From: Allomuricauda sp. TMED12
GTDB lineage: Bacteria > Bacteroidota > Bacteroidia > Flavobacteriales > Flavobacteriaceae
Assembly (NCBI GenBank): GCA_002167435.2
Contig: NHBR02000130.1
Location: forward strand, 1 to 43,685
Length of the DNA stretch: 43,685 nt
Direction of reading: 5' to 3'
Shown here: positions 18,301 to 26,463 of the stretch, piece after piece
Layout: each line of letters begins with the position of its first letter
Numbering within the stretch: the stretch's first letter is position 1
The notes under the pieces: model-generated
The model's database searches: none
The model's input: only the letters and a program-made list of their open reading frames with translations
What the model was told of the DNA's origin: nothing
Program-made: the position numbers and the translations under genes

Positions 18301-18324
18301 ATAAGGCCGGTTCCCCGGCCTTAT
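18301..18324. repeat. Perfect 10-bp stem-loop, terminator-like on minus strand
   Basis: ATAAGGCCGG (18301-18310) and CCGGCCTTAT (18315-18324) form a GC-rich stem with a TTCC loop. Read leftward it is followed by TCTATTTTG, moderately U-rich; read rightward it is followed by ATTGGC. It sits 57 bases upstream of the minus-strand lipoprotein start and so in its likely leader. No gene that it would terminate is visible. Confidence 0.6.
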
Positions 18325-18437
18325 ATTGGCTAATTCAAAAAATCAAAATGAGATAATTCTTTTGATAATTTATTGTTAAATTAGAAGGAATAAAGACGCA
18401 GATGTCAACTATGAAGTGAAGGGTTTGAATGGCACGG

Positions 18438-18472
18438 TGAACTGCCTTTTACTGTATATGGGATGCAGTTCA
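18438..18472. repeat. Imperfect inverted repeat in intergenic region
   Basis: TGAACTGC (18438-18445) pairs with GCAGTTCA (18465-18472) across a 19-base loop, and two flanking G-C pairs are possible after a one-base bulge. It could be an operator or an RNA stem; no function is evident. Confidence 0.35.
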
Positions 18473-18616
18473 ACCACATTATAGAAAGTATTCATTCTAT
18501 TCTCTAAGTTGAAAAGCACTATATTTTGTCTTCTACTGCCTTCTTAGAGTACAATAGTCCTCCTTTTGCCTTTGTCAATTGTCCTCGGGAAGTGACGATT
18601 TGAAGTTTATATTATA

Positions 18617-19447
18617 ATGACAACCTTATTCAAAACAATTTCCTTCTTTCTAAGTATATTGGTTTTATGCTGTTATACCAATTGTAAAAAAAAGACAAGG
18701 TCATTTATTAGAGATCCTGTTCTGGGCATGGAGTTTGCACTGATCCGCAAAGGAAGTTTTACAATGGGGAATCTGGAAAGAAAAGAAGGGGCCACTTCCA
18801 TTCAACAGGTTCATATATCCAAAGATTATTGGCTTGGGATTACGGAAGTCACGCAAGGCCAATGGCAAAAGATTATGGGGAGTCAAGAAATCCATCCAGA
18901 CAAACCATCACCTTTTTTCGGGGTAAATTCAAATTATCCCAAGGTCAGTATTTCCTATTATGATATTGAGGATTTCCTTAATAGATTGAATAAATTATCC
19001 AAAGGCCATGGATATACATTTCGATTGCCCACCGAAGCTGAATGGGAATATGCCTGTCGGGCCAATACCACTTCTCCGTTTTCATATGGGGAAATTTTAT
19101 CGGATACCTTGGCGAACTATAATGCCAAGATACCTTCAATATATTCTAAGCCTGGTATCTTCTTGGAGCACCCAATGCCCGTTAAAAGTTACCCTCCAAA
19201 CCCATGGGGACTTTACGATATGCATGGCAATGTCTGGGAATGGGTAAGTGATTGGTACAGCCCATATTCGAATAATGAAATGACCGACCCTATAGGCCCG
19301 AAAAATGGAGAGGAAAAAGTTATAAGGGGCGGTAGTTGGTATTTTGGTGCTCTGAATGCCAAATCATCATTTAGGAAGCCCCATCAACCTAGTTTATGGG
19401 GATTTTCTATAGGATTCCGAATTGTCTGTGAAGAAGTTAAAAGATAG
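18617..19447 (+). CDS. FGE-sulfatase-fold (SUMF1-like) lipoprotein lacking catalytic cysteines
   Basis: The 276-residue protein has a signal ending at YTNC (Cys23). It then follows the whole FGE-sulfatase fold (PF03781): GMEFALIRKGSFTMG, YWLGITEVTQGQW, FRLPTEAEWEYACR, WGLYDMHGNVWEWVSDWY, VIRGGSWYF, and a final IGFRIV. In true formylglycine-generating enzymes two cysteines follow the RGGSW-like motif and bind copper. Here that stretch (WYFGALNAKSSFRKP) has none, so sulfatase activation is unlikely. Non-enzymatic or non-FGE members of this fold occur as lipoproteins in gliding/secretion (GldJ/GldK-type) and as iron-dependent oxidases. The role here is open. It is a single gene. Confidence 0.88.
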   Translation: MTTLFKTISFFLSILVLCCYTNCKKKTRSFIRDPVLGMEFALIRKGSFTMGNLERKEGATSIQQVHISKDYWLGITEVTQGQWQKIMGSQEIHPDKPSPFFGVNSNYPKVSISYYDIEDFLNRLNKLSKGHGYTFRLPTEAEWEYACRANTTSPFSYGEILSDTLANYNAKIPSIYSKPGIFLEHPMPVKSYPPNPWGLYDMHGNVWEWVSDWYSPYSNNEMTDPIGPKNGEEKVIRGGSWYFGALNAKSSFRKPHQPSLWGFSIGFRIVCEEVKR

Positions 19448-19540
19448 AATGATTGCATTGAAATATAACATTCACTATCACTTTTGATTCTTAATACAGA
19501 TTTATTTGGAAAAATAGCACTATGGACCAAGTAAAAACCA

Positions 19541-20794
19541 TTAATTGACCTTACGCTTCAAAAACCAAATATCAACTAGACTTATATTCACATTAAATGT
19601 ATGAAAGGATTCCTCGACCAAAATCCCCTGGGAAGCACCGAACTCACTTCGACCATAGGACACATTGATGGTCGACTTGCTTGATTTGGAAAGGGGGATA
19701 CCTAACCCTGCCTTTATGGAATAACCATCTATGACTTGATCGTATACCTTTAAATAACCAGAGTCGTAGTTGCCCCCTACCCTAAACTTTATTCGTTTCC
19801 AATAGTTGATGCTCTGATCATCCACAGCATATTCTATCCCTATTCCAACTATATTTTGATCAATAAAGGTCCCGATGTTATCACTTTGATCGGTAGCGTC
19901 CCAAAAATTCCTCGAATAATCAAGGTTAATCGCCCATGAGGAATTGGGGTGATACATTATTCCCCCTCCCAACTCCAAAGGAAGATCAAAACCGGGCAAA
20001 TGTTCACCGGTTGTATTTTCAACAATTTCGGGTTTTGGGATCAAATTCACCATTTTAGAAATATAACGGTCATGGGTAACTTTTAAACTTGTTGGCAATC
20101 GAGCTGTAAAACCATATTTTAGGTGATTGGATATGATCCCCTGCAATCCAATATCCAATCGGAAGCCCGAATATTTATTTTTGTCCTCGACTTGCATCGA
20201 ATTATACTGTGATTGTATCCGTTGGGTTTCTTTAATGGTTCCAAAAAAATAGGACAATCCCAATCCGACCCTCAGTTGATCTTTTAAAATAACCCCATAA
20301 TTGAGTTTTAGATCGTTCAATCCTCCTGAGCCAAAAATATTACTGATAAAAGTATCATATGACCCTTCTATATTACTTTCAATCCCTATGAGCGCATACC
20401 CGACGTCCGTATACGGCTCCAATGTCAGACCAATGCCAGACCTAGTCCCAGAGGTTGTGGCAATGGCCAGATTGGATATGTTTCCTGCCAATCGATTTTC
20501 TTCATTTCCTTTACTGGATATGGAACTCAACTCAGCAGTAAGTCCAAAATCATATAAAAAATTATTATCGGGTATGGCGGCAAATGATGCCGGATTATGG
20601 TTGTTGATTTGATCAATGGTTTGGAATGCATATCCCCCACCACCGAGGGCACTATTGCGTCCAATACTCGATTTGGAGTTGACCCCAATACCATAAAGTG
20701 AATAGGGCGATGCGGTAATTGTATTGGTCTGACCGATCAAAATGAAAGGAATAAACCCAAATAAGAAAAGACATCTACTCATCGTAAATCGCAT
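19541..20794 (-). CDS. Outer-membrane beta-barrel protein (FadL/OmpP1-like pattern)
   Basis: The 417-residue protein has a signal ending near LIGQ, then SPYSLYGIG, RNSALGGGGYA and NHNPASFAAIPD. This is the N-terminal pattern of a large Bacteroidota family of FadL-like outer-membrane proteins, with Asn-Pro-Ala-Ser as in OmpP1. Many alternating strands follow (for example DIGLQGIISNHLKYGFTARL, WAINLDYSRNFWD), ending FNVNISL. It probably forms a barrel with a hatch and may transport hydrophobic compounds (inference). Its start overlaps the end of the DUF4270 gene by 20 bases, so both are translated from one mRNA. Confidence 0.7.
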   Translation of the reverse strand: MRFTMSRCLFLFGFIPFILIGQTNTITASPYSLYGIGVNSKSSIGRNSALGGGGYAFQTIDQINNHNPASFAAIPDNNFLYDFGLTAELSSISSKGNEENRLAGNISNLAIATTSGTRSGIGLTLEPYTDVGYALIGIESNIEGSYDTFISNIFGSGGLNDLKLNYGVILKDQLRVGLGLSYFFGTIKETQRIQSQYNSMQVEDKNKYSGFRLDIGLQGIISNHLKYGFTARLPTSLKVTHDRYISKMVNLIPKPEIVENTTGEHLPGFDLPLELGGGIMYHPNSSWAINLDYSRNFWDATDQSDNIGTFIDQNIVGIGIEYAVDDQSINYWKRIKFRVGGNYDSGYLKVYDQVIDGYSIKAGLGIPLSKSSKSTINVSYGRSEFGASQGILVEESFHTFNVNISLVDIWFLKRKVN

Positions 20795-22103
20795 ATGTAA
20801 TTATCAATTTGGGTGCATAGTCCTTATGTGCACTACCATACAGCACAACTCGATCAATGGCACTCTGAAAATCATTTGGCATTAATATCAATCCATTATC
20901 GATCTCCGGAGCCTCGATCAGTTCCTGTTCAATATATCCAGTCACGGAAATCTGATATATGGATTCACTGAACTCCAAATCCGTCTCACCAAATCGCCCA
21001 TATATGATACCGTTACCATTCATTAGAAAAGATGAGAATTCATTGTTCTGGTCGACCATTTGAACCTGGAGCGAGTCCTTTAAAGGAAGTATATCCTCAT
21101 TATCGACCAAAGGGGTCATTTCCAGCACTGCGCTCAAAATAGTTCCTGTCCCGGGCAAATCCCCAATATTCTTGATCGTGGGAAATTGAACCTTTGTTAC
21201 GAAACCTGTCCCTGATTGCATAAATGTCAGTCCCCCACCGTTCATTGATGACAGTTCAAACTCTTGATCACCCAAGGTCTCCAAAGGCAACCCGGTCACA
21301 TCGCCCGTAATGCGATTAAACCACCCCAGATCATAACTTGGAGTGGTGGTAAGGTCCAAAACCAATTCATTTCCATCATCTTCGTCCCCATCATCAAATT
21401 CTTCTGGAATGGAATAAAAAAAGCGCAAATAGGTCTTTTCAGGATCGTTTGTAAATCCTATGACGCTGGAACTCGCATCGGTTGAAGGACGCAGGACAAT
21501 CCCTTTAAATTGCTCCGTGAAATCATTGTCGCCCGATATGGAATTTTCCTTCAACAATTCAAAAACATGTTCCCCAAACGATTTAGGTACTGAAACATGG
21601 AGGGAATCACCACCCAAAGGCTCTGGATAAAACCGTTTGGTCACCATGGGAATGGTATCGAAATCCAATACACTGGTGTTATAAAAATTATCCTCTGCAG
21701 GCTTAAATTCCTCCAATAATTCATGGACCTGGATATGGGACAATTGAAGCGTGTCATTGTAATAGTATCCGTCATACCCCAATATAAGGGCGATACTATC
21801 CAGTTCAGCATCTTCAGGAACTCGATAGTCCTCTGCTGTCAACTCCAGGTAACTTTCGCTTTTCACGGTTCCGAAATAATTATCCAGATATCGACCGATC
21901 AATAGGCGCTTTCCTTGGGAGGTAATCATACTATCCAACTTAAAGGTGCTCGTCCTTACTTCAAATGTATCGATCTCAATCAATCTAACTGTTTTATCCG
22001 TAAACTCCTGTCCAACTTCCAATGTCGGTATATCCCGCTCCTCTACAGAGCATGAAACAACAAGCGGTAGGGTCAAGGTCAAAATCCAATTTAACTGCTT
22101 CAT
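20775..22103 (-). CDS. DUF4270-family lipoprotein
   Basis: The 442-residue lipoprotein has lipobox LVVSC (Cys18). Its layout is that of the DUF4270 family common in Flavobacteriia. An early DSIALILGYDGYYYNDTLQLSHIQVHEL-type stretch is followed by FYNTSVLDFDT, a central Asp/Glu-rich loop (FDDGDEDDGNE), and a C-terminal strand ending APKLIITYA. The family has no established function; the beta-sandwich-like pattern and lipid anchor suggest a structural or binding role in the outer membrane. It is the first gene of a two-gene minus operon and is divergent from the barrel/Kelch/LytTR operon. Confidence 0.82.
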   Translation of the reverse strand: MKQLNWILTLTLPLVVSCSVEERDIPTLEVGQEFTDKTVRLIEIDTFEVRTSTFKLDSMITSQGKRLLIGRYLDNYFGTVKSESYLELTAEDYRVPEDAELDSIALILGYDGYYYNDTLQLSHIQVHELLEEFKPAEDNFYNTSVLDFDTIPMVTKRFYPEPLGGDSLHVSVPKSFGEHVFELLKENSISGDNDFTEQFKGIVLRPSTDASSSVIGFTNDPEKTYLRFFYSIPEEFDDGDEDDGNELVLDLTTTPSYDLGWFNRITGDVTGLPLETLGDQEFELSSMNGGGLTFMQSGTGFVTKVQFPTIKNIGDLPGTGTILSAVLEMTPLVDNEDILPLKDSLQVQMVDQNNEFSSFLMNGNGIIYGRFGETDLEFSESIYQISVTGYIEQELIEAPEIDNGLILMPNDFQSAIDRVVLYGSAHKDYAPKLIITYAIYDE

Positions 22104-22202
22104 TATAAAATTACTTTCGTCAAAAGACGCTCAAAGCAATGGTTCTGGGAAATATTATAAACCAATACAGCAATCACTTATACCAAACTGGGAATTACCT
22201 AT

Positions 22203-22337
22203 ATGAAAGTATTCAGAGCGAGTGATAGAGTCATATGGCCTATTCATTTAAAGATTTTCGCGATTGGTATATCTTTTTTCCTTACCTGCCAAACTGCCCT
22301 TAGTTTTATCGAAAAATACAGGTGGGCAAAATACTAA
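22203..22337 (+). CDS. Possible 44-aa leader peptide
   Basis: ATG 22203 to TAA 22335-22337 encodes 44 residues with a basic start and one hydrophobic segment (IFAIGISFFLTCQTAL). Its last 16 bases overlap the GTG start of the following gene, a geometry that would allow translational coupling and may explain the rare GTG. The frame could also be chance; no family is recognised. Confidence 0.3.
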   Translation: MKVFRASDRVIWPIHLKIFAIGISFFLTCQTALSFIEKYRWAKY

Positions 22338-23212
22338 TCAGCTTTCTAATACTTGTTTCAATGAATGTACGGACAGTAGCTCAAGAGCGAAAAATGTCGA
22401 AAATATTTGACTATAGTTACATGGTGGTTCCATCGGACAGTGATTTTTCCTGGGCACAACATACCCTTGATTTTTATTATTCAAATAAGTACACCGAAAA
22501 GCTTGACTATGGAATGAAAATAACTTTAAGAAAACAATACCTCACCCTTTACGATAGTCCAATGTCCTATACGATAGAGGATCCCGATCAACTCTACAGG
22601 GTTGGTGCCAACGGAAGTGTTTCATGGAAAATGACCGGGCAATGGTATTTACATACGGAAGTTTCAACCTTCTTCGCTTCAGACTTTAAAGAGGCTATGG
22701 ATTTCTCTGAAATGCAATATTCGGGAAATATTCTTTTGGGGTTGGGCTTTGGACCACCCCACCAAGATCGAAAATTAAAACTTGGTCTAGGATATGGCAT
22801 TTTAAGAAAGCGTCCTCTTTTGTACCCTATTTTCTCATACTCACAATCCTTATCGAAAAATTTGACCCTTGAACTCGGTTATCCACATTCAACCCTTCAT
22901 TACAAGATAAATGAACGTCATTATCTCAACTCCACAGGCACATTTAAAGGGGAATACACCAATATCCATTTACCTATGACCACATCCAATGACCTCCCCT
23001 TTGGTACGGTAAGGCTTTTACAGTATGCGTATGATTTGAATATGGGGTACCACTATAAAATACAGCCGCATTGGGATACCGTAATCAAAATTGGATATCT
23101 CTTGGATAACACGGCTACCATTACGGATGATCATGACAACATATTATATGATTTGGCCACCTCCCCATCCTTTTATGTCTCCATGGGAGTTACCTATAAA
23201 ATACTTAACTAA
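22322..23212 (+). CDS. Probable outer-membrane beta-barrel protein (296 aa)
   Basis: An in-frame TAG at 22301 limits the start. GTG 22322 gives a complete signal peptide (ILISFLILVSMNVRTVAQ) and is preferred to the internal ATGs. The mature protein alternates strands throughout: WAQHTLDFYYSNKY, YGMKITLRKQYLTLY, LKLGLGYGILRKRP, WDTVIKIGYLLDN, and the end FYVSMGVTYKILN. That suits a 10-12-strand outer-membrane barrel. It resembles Bacteroidota DUF6268-type barrels, but I cannot confirm the family. It opens an operon that continues with the Kelch lipoprotein four bases later. Confidence 0.65.
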   Translation: MGKILISFLILVSMNVRTVAQERKMSKIFDYSYMVVPSDSDFSWAQHTLDFYYSNKYTEKLDYGMKITLRKQYLTLYDSPMSYTIEDPDQLYRVGANGSVSWKMTGQWYLHTEVSTFFASDFKEAMDFSEMQYSGNILLGLGFGPPHQDRKLKLGLGYGILRKRPLLYPIFSYSQSLSKNLTLELGYPHSTLHYKINERHYLNSTGTFKGEYTNIHLPMTTSNDLPFGTVRLLQYAYDLNMGYHYKIQPHWDTVIKIGYLLDNTATITDDHDNILYDLATSPSFYVSMGVTYKILN

Positions 23213-23216
23213 GACT

Positions 23217-24233
23217 ATGAACTTTAACAATTTAAAGATGAGAATAAAAACAATAGTATACACACTTATTGCAACAGGTCTAATATTTTCCGGTACCATT
23301 TCGTGTTCCAGTGATGACGAGGATGAATGGGGCAACTGGGTGGACCGCTCGGTCCTTGATGGTATCCCACGAGGGAATGCAGCTTCTTTTACGGTGGGAA
23401 ATAAAGGATATTTGGGCACTGGTTATGACGGGGATGATTATTTAAACGATTTTTGGGCATATGACATGGATGGCAATTTCTGGAGGCAACTTGCCGATCT
23501 TCCCGGGGTCGAACGGAGTGCCGCGGTAGGCTTCACCCTCAATGGCGATGGATATGTAGGTCTGGGTTATGATGGGGACAATGAATTGGGGGATTTTTAC
23601 AAATATAATGTAGCCTCCAACTCATGGGATTCCATTGCCCCATTTGCAGGCACTCCACGACGAGGTGCCACTGCATTCAATTCGGATACCTTCGGATATG
23701 TAGGGACGGGCTATGATGGGGACAATGACAAAAAGGATTTTTGGAAATATGACCCGGTAAATGACCAATGGATCGAATTAATTGGTTTTGGGGGGAACAA
23801 AAGACGGGATGCAACCTTTTTCAAGATTGAGGACAAAGTCTATTTTGGCACCGGGGAGACCAATGGTCAATATTTGACCGACTTTTGGGCTTTTGACCTC
23901 ACTTCTGAAAAATGGATCCCGCTTTTAGATCTTGATGAAGAGGACGATTATTCCATTGTCCGAAGTAATTCCGTTGGTTTCAACATAGGTTCCTATGGAT
24001 ACCTTGCTACGGGTAAAGGTGGTATCGGTGGCGCCATGAACAGTGTTTGGGAATACGACCCAGTAAGGGATTACTGGGAAGAAAAAGCAGCTTTTGAAGG
24101 TGTGGCCAGGGAAGGTGCAGTAGGCTTTTGTAATGGCGCTGTGGCATTCTTGTCCACTGGAAAATCAGGCACCCTTTATTTGGATGATACTTTGGAGTTT
24201 TTCCCTTTTCAAGAGGAGGATGAAGATGATTGA
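23217..24233 (+). CDS. Kelch-repeat beta-propeller lipoprotein, surface exposed
   Basis: A frame open from 23091 would overlap the upstream gene; ATG 23217, four bases after its stop, gives 338 residues with lipobox GTISC (Cys30). SSDDEDE follows, a strong export-to-surface signature. About six Kelch blades follow, each with a G-Y/F-x-G-T-G strand and a D-F-W-x-Y/F-D strand ending in a Trp about 50 residues apart. The first three repeat the loop GYDGDD or GYDGDN. A six-bladed propeller with acidic loops suggests ligand or calcium binding on the cell surface. No catalytic residue set is evident. Confidence 0.85.
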   Translation: MNFNNLKMRIKTIVYTLIATGLIFSGTISCSSDDEDEWGNWVDRSVLDGIPRGNAASFTVGNKGYLGTGYDGDDYLNDFWAYDMDGNFWRQLADLPGVERSAAVGFTLNGDGYVGLGYDGDNELGDFYKYNVASNSWDSIAPFAGTPRRGATAFNSDTFGYVGTGYDGDNDKKDFWKYDPVNDQWIELIGFGGNKRRDATFFKIEDKVYFGTGETNGQYLTDFWAFDLTSEKWIPLLDLDEEDDYSIVRSNSVGFNIGSYGYLATGKGGIGGAMNSVWEYDPVRDYWEEKAAFEGVAREGAVGFCNGAVAFLSTGKSGTLYLDDTLEFFPFQEEDEDD

Positions 24234-24272
24234 TACCGCTTATCCGATTAACAATCGAATTTTCAATACCAT

Positions 24273-24590
24273 ATGAAAACCATCCTTCTATATTTCTTAG
24301 CTTTGTTCGTTCTATGTTGTGAAAGTGCTCCGCATCATAACGATGTATATCTCCACACGCAGGTCGAGCAAAACAAGGATGCCCATTGGACCTATCGCAT
24401 CTATCTGGATTCCACCTTGTTCATTCAACAGGACTATATTCCTGGCCTGGCCGGAAAGCAACCTTTTATGAGCAAGAAAGATGCTCAGAAAACGGCCAAG
24501 CTCGTTGTAACAAAGTTAATTCATAACCAGAAGCCATATATAACCCAAAAAGAATTGGTCGAACTTGGTATAACTATGACAAAAGACTAA
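24273..24590 (+). CDS. DUF4907-family small lipoprotein
   Basis: The 105-residue protein begins with a short signal and a Cys pair at 15/16 that suits lipidation. The mature part has WTYRIYLDSTLFIQQDYIPGLAG, FMSKKDAQKTAKLVVTKL and the ending TQKELVELGI, which I recognise as the DUF4907 pattern. The family has no known function. It lies between the Kelch lipoprotein and the sensor kinase, and its stop is five bases before the kinase ATG. Confidence 0.72.
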   Translation: MKTILLYFLALFVLCCESAPHHNDVYLHTQVEQNKDAHWTYRIYLDSTLFIQQDYIPGLAGKQPFMSKKDAQKTAKLVVTKLIHNQKPYITQKELVELGITMTKD

Positions 24591-24595
24591 ACAGG

Positions 24596-25624
24596 ATGAT
24601 ATTCAGAGATTATAAAAATACCTTTAGGGTAAAGGAAATATTGATCCATTCCTTCGCTTGGCTGTGTTTGGCTTCATTCCCATTGTTCATTTCCTTTTCC
24701 ATAGTCAATGAACTTCACCCTATATCTTTTGTCAGGGTTTTGCTCCCCCCAATACTTTTTTATGTCAATTATATGCTATTGGTCCCAAATCTCCTATTGA
24801 AAAAAAGGATTTTCATGTATTTGGGTGCCTCTATCGCATTCCTAATCGGTTTTGAGGTTTTGGCACTTCAAATCCCAACATTGATCCCGATCGATCAATT
24901 GGAATTGTCCCAGAATGGTTTTCTCTATAAAATCCGATATGTGGTCATTGGCTTTGCTTTGACAGCCTTCTTTCTATTTGGAGGTATTGTGCGCTTAATG
25001 AAGCATATTTACATAAGGGACAAGGCCCTACAACAAAAGGATATCCGAAAAACAAGAACAGAGTTGGAATATTTAAAGGCCCAATTGAACCCCCACTTTC
25101 TATTCAACTCATTGAATTGTATCTATTCCCTGGTTCGGGACAATTCCAGGGAAGCTTCAAATGCGGTCATTATTCTTTCTGAATTGATGCGTTACACCTT
25201 ATATGAATCCAACCAGGACAGGGTATTGTTGTCAAAGGATATCGAAAACATTAAAAACTACGTTTCCTTACAAAAACTCCGGCTCTCCAATAGTGAAAAA
25301 GTCCATTTGAAAATCAAAGGTGATTTTGACAAACAAAGAATAGCTCCCCTGATCATGATGACCTTCATCGAAAATGCCTTTAAATATGGAACTGATTTTG
25401 ATGGCAGGACCGAAGTCAACATTGTTATCCAGGTGATAGGAAACCATCTTTTTTTTGATATTTCCAATTTAAGGGGAAATCGAAATATTGACAAGAACAA
25501 CTCCGGAATCGGCCTAAACAATGTAAATGGCAGATTAAATCTCCTCTATCCCCATACACATCGTCTGGAGATCAATAAGGGGAACAACATCTTTAACGTT
25601 AAACTACACCTAACACTGGATTAA
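24596..25624 (+). CDS. LytS-type sensor histidine kinase
   Basis: The 342-residue protein has four membrane helices in about 17-135. The His_kinase domain has KAQLNPHFLFNSLNCI, with phospho-accepting His167. An ATPase domain follows, with MTFIENAFKYG as N-box and GIGLNNVNGRL as G-box. It has the same architecture as the kinase at 14569 but is preceded by the Kelch/DUF4907 genes and followed by its regulator (kinase-first order). It probably monitors the envelope state set by its neighbours (inference). Confidence 0.93.
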   Translation: MIFRDYKNTFRVKEILIHSFAWLCLASFPLFISFSIVNELHPISFVRVLLPPILFYVNYMLLVPNLLLKKRIFMYLGASIAFLIGFEVLALQIPTLIPIDQLELSQNGFLYKIRYVVIGFALTAFFLFGGIVRLMKHIYIRDKALQQKDIRKTRTELEYLKAQLNPHFLFNSLNCIYSLVRDNSREASNAVIILSELMRYTLYESNQDRVLLSKDIENIKNYVSLQKLRLSNSEKVHLKIKGDFDKQRIAPLIMMTFIENAFKYGTDFDGRTEVNIVIQVIGNHLFFDISNLRGNRNIDKNNSGIGLNNVNGRLNLLYPHTHRLEINKGNNIFNVKLHLTLD

Positions 25625-25625
25625 A

Positions 25626-26363
25626 ATGAAATGCATTATCATAGACGACGAGCCATTGGCCTTGAACATCATGAATTCCTATTGTAAGGAGATTGGCAAT
25701 CTGGATGTGGTGGGTACTTATACAAATCCCATGGATGCCTCCGAATTATTGATGACAACGGAAGTAGATCTGATTTTTCTGGATATTGAGATGCCCCAGA
25801 TAAGTGGATTGGATTTTGTCAAGACCCTAGATCGAAAGCCCTTATTTATTGTTACGACCGCATATAACCAGTATGCACTCGAAGGCTTTGAACTCAATGC
25901 CGTCGACTATTTGGTCAAACCCATTCCATTTGCACGGTTTGTGAAAGCCGTGAACCGGGCAAGGGAAATATTCCTCTTGAAAAGAGATTCGAAAAAGCTT
26001 CCCCTATATACCGCATCCAATACAGGTCTTGAAAAAGGGGATGATCAATTTGTGTTTATAAAATCAGATTATGAGAATATAAAATTAAAATATTCGGACA
26101 TCCTGTATGTACAGGGTCTAAAGGAATACTTGAGGATTCACGTCAAAATCGAGGTCAAGAAACCCATACTCACCTTAATGTCCTTTAAACAACTGAAGGA
26201 AAAGCTTCCGGACAACCAGTTTCTTCGGGTGCACCGATCCTTTGTGGTAAACGTTGCCAGTATCACATCCATTCAGCGAAACAAGATTATAATTGGTGAC
26301 ACACGAATACCCATTGGGGAGAGCTATAAAGAGACATGCCTTAAAAGATTGGGTATCGACTAG
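25626..26363 (+). CDS. LytTR-family response regulator
   Basis: The 245-residue product has a receiver domain with DDEP (7-10), acceptor Asp53 in LIFLDIEMP, TTAYNQYALEGF and the Lys in LVKPIPF. A LytTR domain covers about 140-243 (DILYVQGLKEYLRIH, FLRVHRSFVVNVASI). The ATG is one base after the kinase stop. Likely targets are the divergent 22104-22321 region and its own operon. No clear hairpin terminator is visible before the TetR operator region. Confidence 0.93.
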   Translation: MKCIIIDDEPLALNIMNSYCKEIGNLDVVGTYTNPMDASELLMTTEVDLIFLDIEMPQISGLDFVKTLDRKPLFIVTTAYNQYALEGFELNAVDYLVKPIPFARFVKAVNRAREIFLLKRDSKKLPLYTASNTGLEKGDDQFVFIKSDYENIKLKYSDILYVQGLKEYLRIHVKIEVKKPILTLMSFKQLKEKLPDNQFLRVHRSFVVNVASITSIQRNKIIIGDTRIPIGESYKETCLKRLGID

Positions 26364-26442
26364 GTAGCCATTCGATTACAAAACAATACAACCACTTATT
26401 TTTCAATGAATTGTAAAATATCTGTTAACTATTTTTCCATTA

Positions 26443-26458
26443 TTAACCATTTGGTTAA
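26443..26458. promoter_or_regulatory. 16-bp TetR-type operator palindrome
   Basis: TTAACCATTTGGTTAA is a perfect 7-2-7 palindrome that ends five bases before the TetR-gene ATG. A further half-site GGTTAA lies at the start codon itself and GTTAA occurs upstream at 26424. Position and symmetry suit an autoregulatory operator that would gate the whole directon. Confidence 0.65.
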
Positions 26459-26463
26459 ATTTG

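Larger units (their letters stand above)
18244..18616. other. Intergenic region with two unexplained inverted repeats
   Basis: This 373-base gap separates a minus-strand lipoprotein from a plus-strand FGE-like gene. It holds a perfect 10-bp hairpin at 18301-18324 and a second, looser inverted repeat at 18438-18472. No frame with protein-like text was seen. Two divergent promoters must lie here, but no clean TTG/TAnnTTTG pair stands out. Confidence 0.5.

Noticed and set aside
18617..19447. FGE-fold gene as activator of the sulfatase at 4616
   Set aside because: The required cysteines are absent and the protein is lipid-anchored, so the functional link is not supported.
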